A stretch of DNA of 64,000 nt from the NCBI RefSeq assembly GCF_008806595.1, contig NZ_VZRB01000023.1:1-64000 (forward strand), read 5' to 3'. A program made the position numbers and the translations under genes. This document shows positions 61,382 to 64,000 of this stretch, in pieces. The DNA is from Streptomyces luteolifulvus (lineage in GTDB: Bacteria; Actinomycetota; Actinomycetes; Streptomycetales; Streptomycetaceae). Every line of letters starts with the position of its first letter. Within the stretch, counting starts at the first letter, position 1. Below the pieces are notes generated by a model, which saw only the letters and a list, made by a program, of their open reading frames with translations, was not told the origin of the DNA and did no database searches.

Positions 61382-63067
61382 ATGGAGTCCATGAGGGGCA
61401 CGGTCGCACAGCTCGTCGCCGCCCGGTGGGGCGACCACCGGCCGGGGCTGTGGTTCGAGGAGCGGACGCTCACCCATCACGAGGTCGCGGCCGGCGCCGC
61501 CGCCCGCGCCGCGCTGCTGGCCGAGCTGCTGCCGCCGGGGGCGGAGCCGCACATCGGTGTCCTCCTCGACAACACCCCCGAGTACCCCATGTGGCTGAGC
61601 GCGGCGGCCCTCGCGGGAGCCGCCGTCGCCGGGATCAACCCCACCCGCCGCGGCCCCGAGCTCGCCCGCGACATCCTCCACACCGAGTGCCGGATCCTGG
61701 TCACCGAACCCGCCCACCTCCCGCTCCTGACCGGCCTCGAACTGCCCGGCGTACGGCTGCTGGTGACCGGCACCGAGGAGTACGACGACCTCCTCGCACC
61801 GTTCGCGGACGCGGAACCCGACCACTCCCGGGCCGCCCCCGAGGACCGTCTCCTGCTCTACTTCACCTCGGGCTCGACCGGCGCCCCCAAGGCCGCGATC
61901 TGCTCCCAGGGCCGGCTGGCCGCCGCCGGCGCCTCGCTCGTCGGCCGGTTCGGGGTGGGCGCGGACGACGTGCACTACGTCTGCATGCCGATGTTCCACG
62001 GCAACGCGGTGATCGCCGACTGGGCGCCCGCGCTGGTGGCCGGAGCGGGGGTGGCGCTGCGGCGGCGGTTCTCGGCGTCCGGCTTCCTGGCGGACGTACG
62101 CGGGTACCGGGCGACGTACTTCACCTATGTGGGCCGCGCGATCCAGTACCTCCTCGCCACCGAGCCGCGGCCCGACGACCGGAACCATCCGCTGCGGCTC
62201 GGCTTCGGCACGGAGGCGGGTGCCGTGGACGCCGCCGCCTTCGAGCGGCGGTTCGGAGTGCGGCTGGTGGAGGGGTACGGGTCCTCGGAGGGCGGCGCGG
62301 CGATCCAGTGGACGCCGGGGACCCCGGCCGGGGCGGTCGGCCGGGCGGCACCCGGTCTCGTCGTCCTCGATCCGGAGACGGGCAAGGAGTGCCCGCCGGC
62401 CCTCTTCGACGCGTCCGGGCGGCTGCTCAACGGGGACGCGGCGATCGGGGAGCTGGTCAACCGGGGGCCGAACCCCTTCGAGGGGTACTGGCGCAATCCC
62501 GGGGCGGAGGCCGAGCGGCGCAGGGACGGCGGGTACTGGACCGGGGACCTCTTCTGCCGGGACGCCGACGGCTTCCTCTACTTCACCGGCCGCACCGACG
62601 ACCGCCTCCGCGTCGACGGCGAGAACCTGGCCGCCGCGATGATCGAGAACATCCTGGCGCGCTACGACGGTGCCGCCGCCGCCGCCGCCGTCGCCGTCTA
62701 CGCGGTGCCGGACCCGGTGACCGGTGACCAGGTGATGGCGGCGATCGCCGGGACCTTCGATCCGGCCGCCTTCGTGCGGTTCCTGGCCGCCCAGCCCGAT
62801 CTCGGGACGAAGATGGCGCCCCGCTTCGTACGGGTCGTGGAGCGGATGCCGGTCACGGCCACCAACAAGATCCACCGGGCACTGCTCAGGAGGGAAGGGT
62901 TCCGGTGTGCCGGTCCGGTGTGGTGGCGCCCGCCCCGGGGAGCCGGCGTACCGGAGGCTGACCCGGGAAGACGTGGAAGGGCCTCTCGCTCCCACGAGAG
63001 GCCCTTCACAGGTGCGCCGCCAGGGACTCGAACCCCGGACCCGCTGATTAAGAGTCAGCTGCTCTAA
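61382..63067 (+). CDS. acyl-CoA synthetase with frameshifted 3' end
   Basis: The AMP-binding enzyme has YFTSGSTGAPKA (P-loop), a GYGSSEGG motif, DGGYWTGDL, and TATNKIHR with the catalytic Lys. After WWRPPRG the frame shifts: the alternative frame reads AYRRLTREDVEG as expected for homologues, so one base was gained or two lost near 62942. The annotated frame then reads through a hairpin and antisense through tRNA-Lys. Core catalytic parts are intact; only the last about 25 residues are affected. Start at ATG 61382 or 61391. Confidence 0.85.
   Translation: MESMRGTVAQLVAARWGDHRPGLWFEERTLTHHEVAAGAAARAALLAELLPPGAEPHIGVLLDNTPEYPMWLSAAALAGAAVAGINPTRRGPELARDILHTECRILVTEPAHLPLLTGLELPGVRLLVTGTEEYDDLLAPFADAEPDHSRAAPEDRLLLYFTSGSTGAPKAAICSQGRLAAAGASLVGRFGVGADDVHYVCMPMFHGNAVIADWAPALVAGAGVALRRRFSASGFLADVRGYRATYFTYVGRAIQYLLATEPRPDDRNHPLRLGFGTEAGAVDAAAFERRFGVRLVEGYGSSEGGAAIQWTPGTPAGAVGRAAPGLVVLDPETGKECPPALFDASGRLLNGDAAIGELVNRGPNPFEGYWRNPGAEAERRRDGGYWTGDLFCRDADGFLYFTGRTDDRLRVDGENLAAAMIENILARYDGAAAAAAVAVYAVPDPVTGDQVMAAIAGTFDPAAFVRFLAAQPDLGTKMAPRFVRVVERMPVTATNKIHRALLRREGFRCAGPVWWRPPRGAGVPEADPGRRGRASRSHERPFTGAPPGTRTPDPLIKSQLL
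62976..63007. terminator. hairpin terminator
   Basis: GAAGGGCCTCTCG pairs perfectly with its complement (13 bp, 6-nt loop) between the synthetase and the convergent tRNA-Lys gene. It lies inside the extended frame of the synthetase. Confidence 0.85.
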
Positions 63068-63086
63068 CCAACTGAGCTAGCGGCGC
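63013..63086 (-). tRNA. tRNA-Lys (anticodon CTT), second copy
   Basis: Identical over 74 nt to 57194-57267, same orientation. Two copies 5.8 kb apart frame the NlpC-to-ligase segment. Confidence 0.97.
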
Positions 63087-63209
63087 ATGACTCCCGCCGT
63101 CCGCTCTTCGCGGCCGGCGACAGAGAAAATACTACCTGGTCCAAGGGGGTGCTCCGGACCACGCCCGTGAGCGGTAAACCCAGGGCCGGCGTGATCCGGA
63201 CCACAGACC

Positions 63210-63968
63210 CTAGATCGTCAGTGAGAGGAGCACGGGTGCCGCGTTTCTGTTCAGGGTGTCTGCGGCCCGGCGGAGGCGGTGGGCGTGTTCGATCGGGAGG
63301 GACAGGGCCAGGCTGCCGACCGAGGAGCCGGCTGTGATCGGGACGGCCGCGCAGACCGTGCCGATCGCGTACTCCTGGAGGTCGAGGTGGGGCACGGTGG
63401 GCGGCTGGGACTCCAGGCGGGAGAGCAGCAGCTTGTCGCTGGTGATGGTGCGCGAGGTGAGGCGGGCCAGCTTGTGTCGGGAGAGGTGGTCGCGGCGGCC
63501 GTTGTGGTCGAGCTGGCCGAGCAGGCTCTTGCCGGCCGCGGTCGCGTGGGCGGAGTAGCGGAAGTCGACCCATTCGTTGACCGCCGGCGTGGCCGGGCCG
63601 GCGGCGTACTGGGTGACCTTGACCTCGCCGTCGACGTACCGGCTGATGTAGACGGCGGCGCCGACGGAGTCGCGCAGCCGGTCCAGGGTGCGCTGGAGCT
63701 TGTCGTGCAGCGCCTCCTCGCGATCATGGGCGGAGCCGAGGCGGACGAGGGCGTCCCCGGTGACGTACGCCCCCTCGGCGATCTGCTCGACGTAGCCCTC
63801 GCGGCGCAGCATCCTCAGGAGCGTGGTCACTCGCTCCGGGCTGAGGCCGGTATGCCGGGAGAGCTGGACGTCGGTTACTCCGGTGGTGTGCCGTGCCACG
63901 GACTCCAGGACGCGCAGGGCGTCCTGGGCCGAGTGGTACGGCGCGGTCGGCTCGTGCATCAGCGCCAC
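63210..63968 (-). CDS. IclR-family transcriptional regulator
   Basis: The 252-aa protein has an N-terminal winged helix (TDVQLSRHTGLSPERVTTLL) and a C-terminal IclR effector domain (YSAHATAAGKSLLGQLD, IGTVCAAVPITAGSSVGSLALSLP). GTG 63968 follows AGGGGGA closely; ATG 63959 is an alternative. Its target genes probably lie outside the window. Confidence 0.9.
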   Translation of the reverse strand: MALMHEPTAPYHSAQDALRVLESVARHTTGVTDVQLSRHTGLSPERVTTLLRMLRREGYVEQIAEGAYVTGDALVRLGSAHDREEALHDKLQRTLDRLRDSVGAAVYISRYVDGEVKVTQYAAGPATPAVNEWVDFRYSAHATAAGKSLLGQLDHNGRRDHLSRHKLARLTSRTITSDKLLLSRLESQPPTVPHLDLQEYAIGTVCAAVPITAGSSVGSLALSLPIEHAHRLRRAADTLNRNAAPVLLSLTI

Positions 63969-64000
63969 GGTTTCCCCCTGCGCTCGCTTCTTGGGCCGTG

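Noticed and set aside
57194..63086. tRNA-Lys pair as att sites of an integrative element
   Set aside because: Both tRNAs are complete and identical and there is no integrase between them; paralogous tRNA duplication is simpler.

Overview
The window is high-GC DNA from an actinomycete, almost certainly a Streptomyces. It carries a nagF/nagE1/nagE2 PTS locus with DasR-type operators, a cslA-glxA-cslZ glycan locus, class E and class F sortases, XRE-DUF5753/DUF397 pairs and mec-cysO-cysM. Gene order at 1-29 kb and 51-61 kb looks like conserved Streptomyces core. No database search was possible; identities rest on motifs and remembered families.

Left core (0-29.6 kb): a 190-bp MITE-like element abuts a nicotinamidase (pncA), followed by pncB, clpS-DUF2017, an amino-acid permease, and sulfur-carrier cysteine synthesis (mec, a Cys-containing leader peptide, cysO, cysM). 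A scarred stretch at 7.8-9.6 kb holds gene fragments and a decayed tyrosine integrase. Then come an MBL-fold hydrolase, the GlcNAc PTS genes around a shared operator region, rph, a lipoprotein, rdgB, an odd tRNA-like gene with a leucine-type UAG anticodon, two broken HNH endonuclease genes, bcp, DUF3618, a GroES-like gene, a guanidinium-type SMR exporter, a class A PBP, an ABC exporter, a DUF1707 protein, an SGNH hydrolase, DUF445, and a divergent NAD(P)-binding/HxlR pair.

Accessory island (about 30.2-40.7 kb): it starts at a solo copy of the MITE end. It contains small unknown proteins, two DUF6879-type proteins, two XRE-DUF5753 regulators (one paired with DUF397), an RsbW-like ATPase and a 1,054-aa PLD nuclease/SF2 helicase/DUF3427 protein. 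Repeated GATTGCGC boxes spaced one helical turn apart sit in two of its promoter regions. This is the best candidate for an undescribed defence or regulatory system.

Right part (40.7-64 kb): SEC-C protein, class E sortase, a YidC fragment, FAH hydrolase, a UPF0303 protein and Gfo/Idh oxidoreductase divergent from a ROK regulator with a clear operator, a LAxTG surface protein, NagD-like phosphatase, another exported protein with a class F sortase, a 111-bp tandem duplication, and a GAF-ANTAR regulator. The cslZ, glxA and cslA genes follow. Between two identical tRNA-Lys(CTT) genes lie a NlpC/P60 hydrolase, an SPFH protein, an AA10 LPMO with a DasR-type site, DUF3592 and an acyl-CoA ligase whose 3' end is frameshifted. 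An IclR regulator closes the window.

Two themes link genes. GlcNAc sensing (dre sites) joins the PTS genes to the LPMO, and cslA/glxA/cslZ, the LPMO and the peptidoglycan hydrolase form a plausible surface-glycan group. Mobile-element scars cluster at gene ends, stop codons and tRNA genes.
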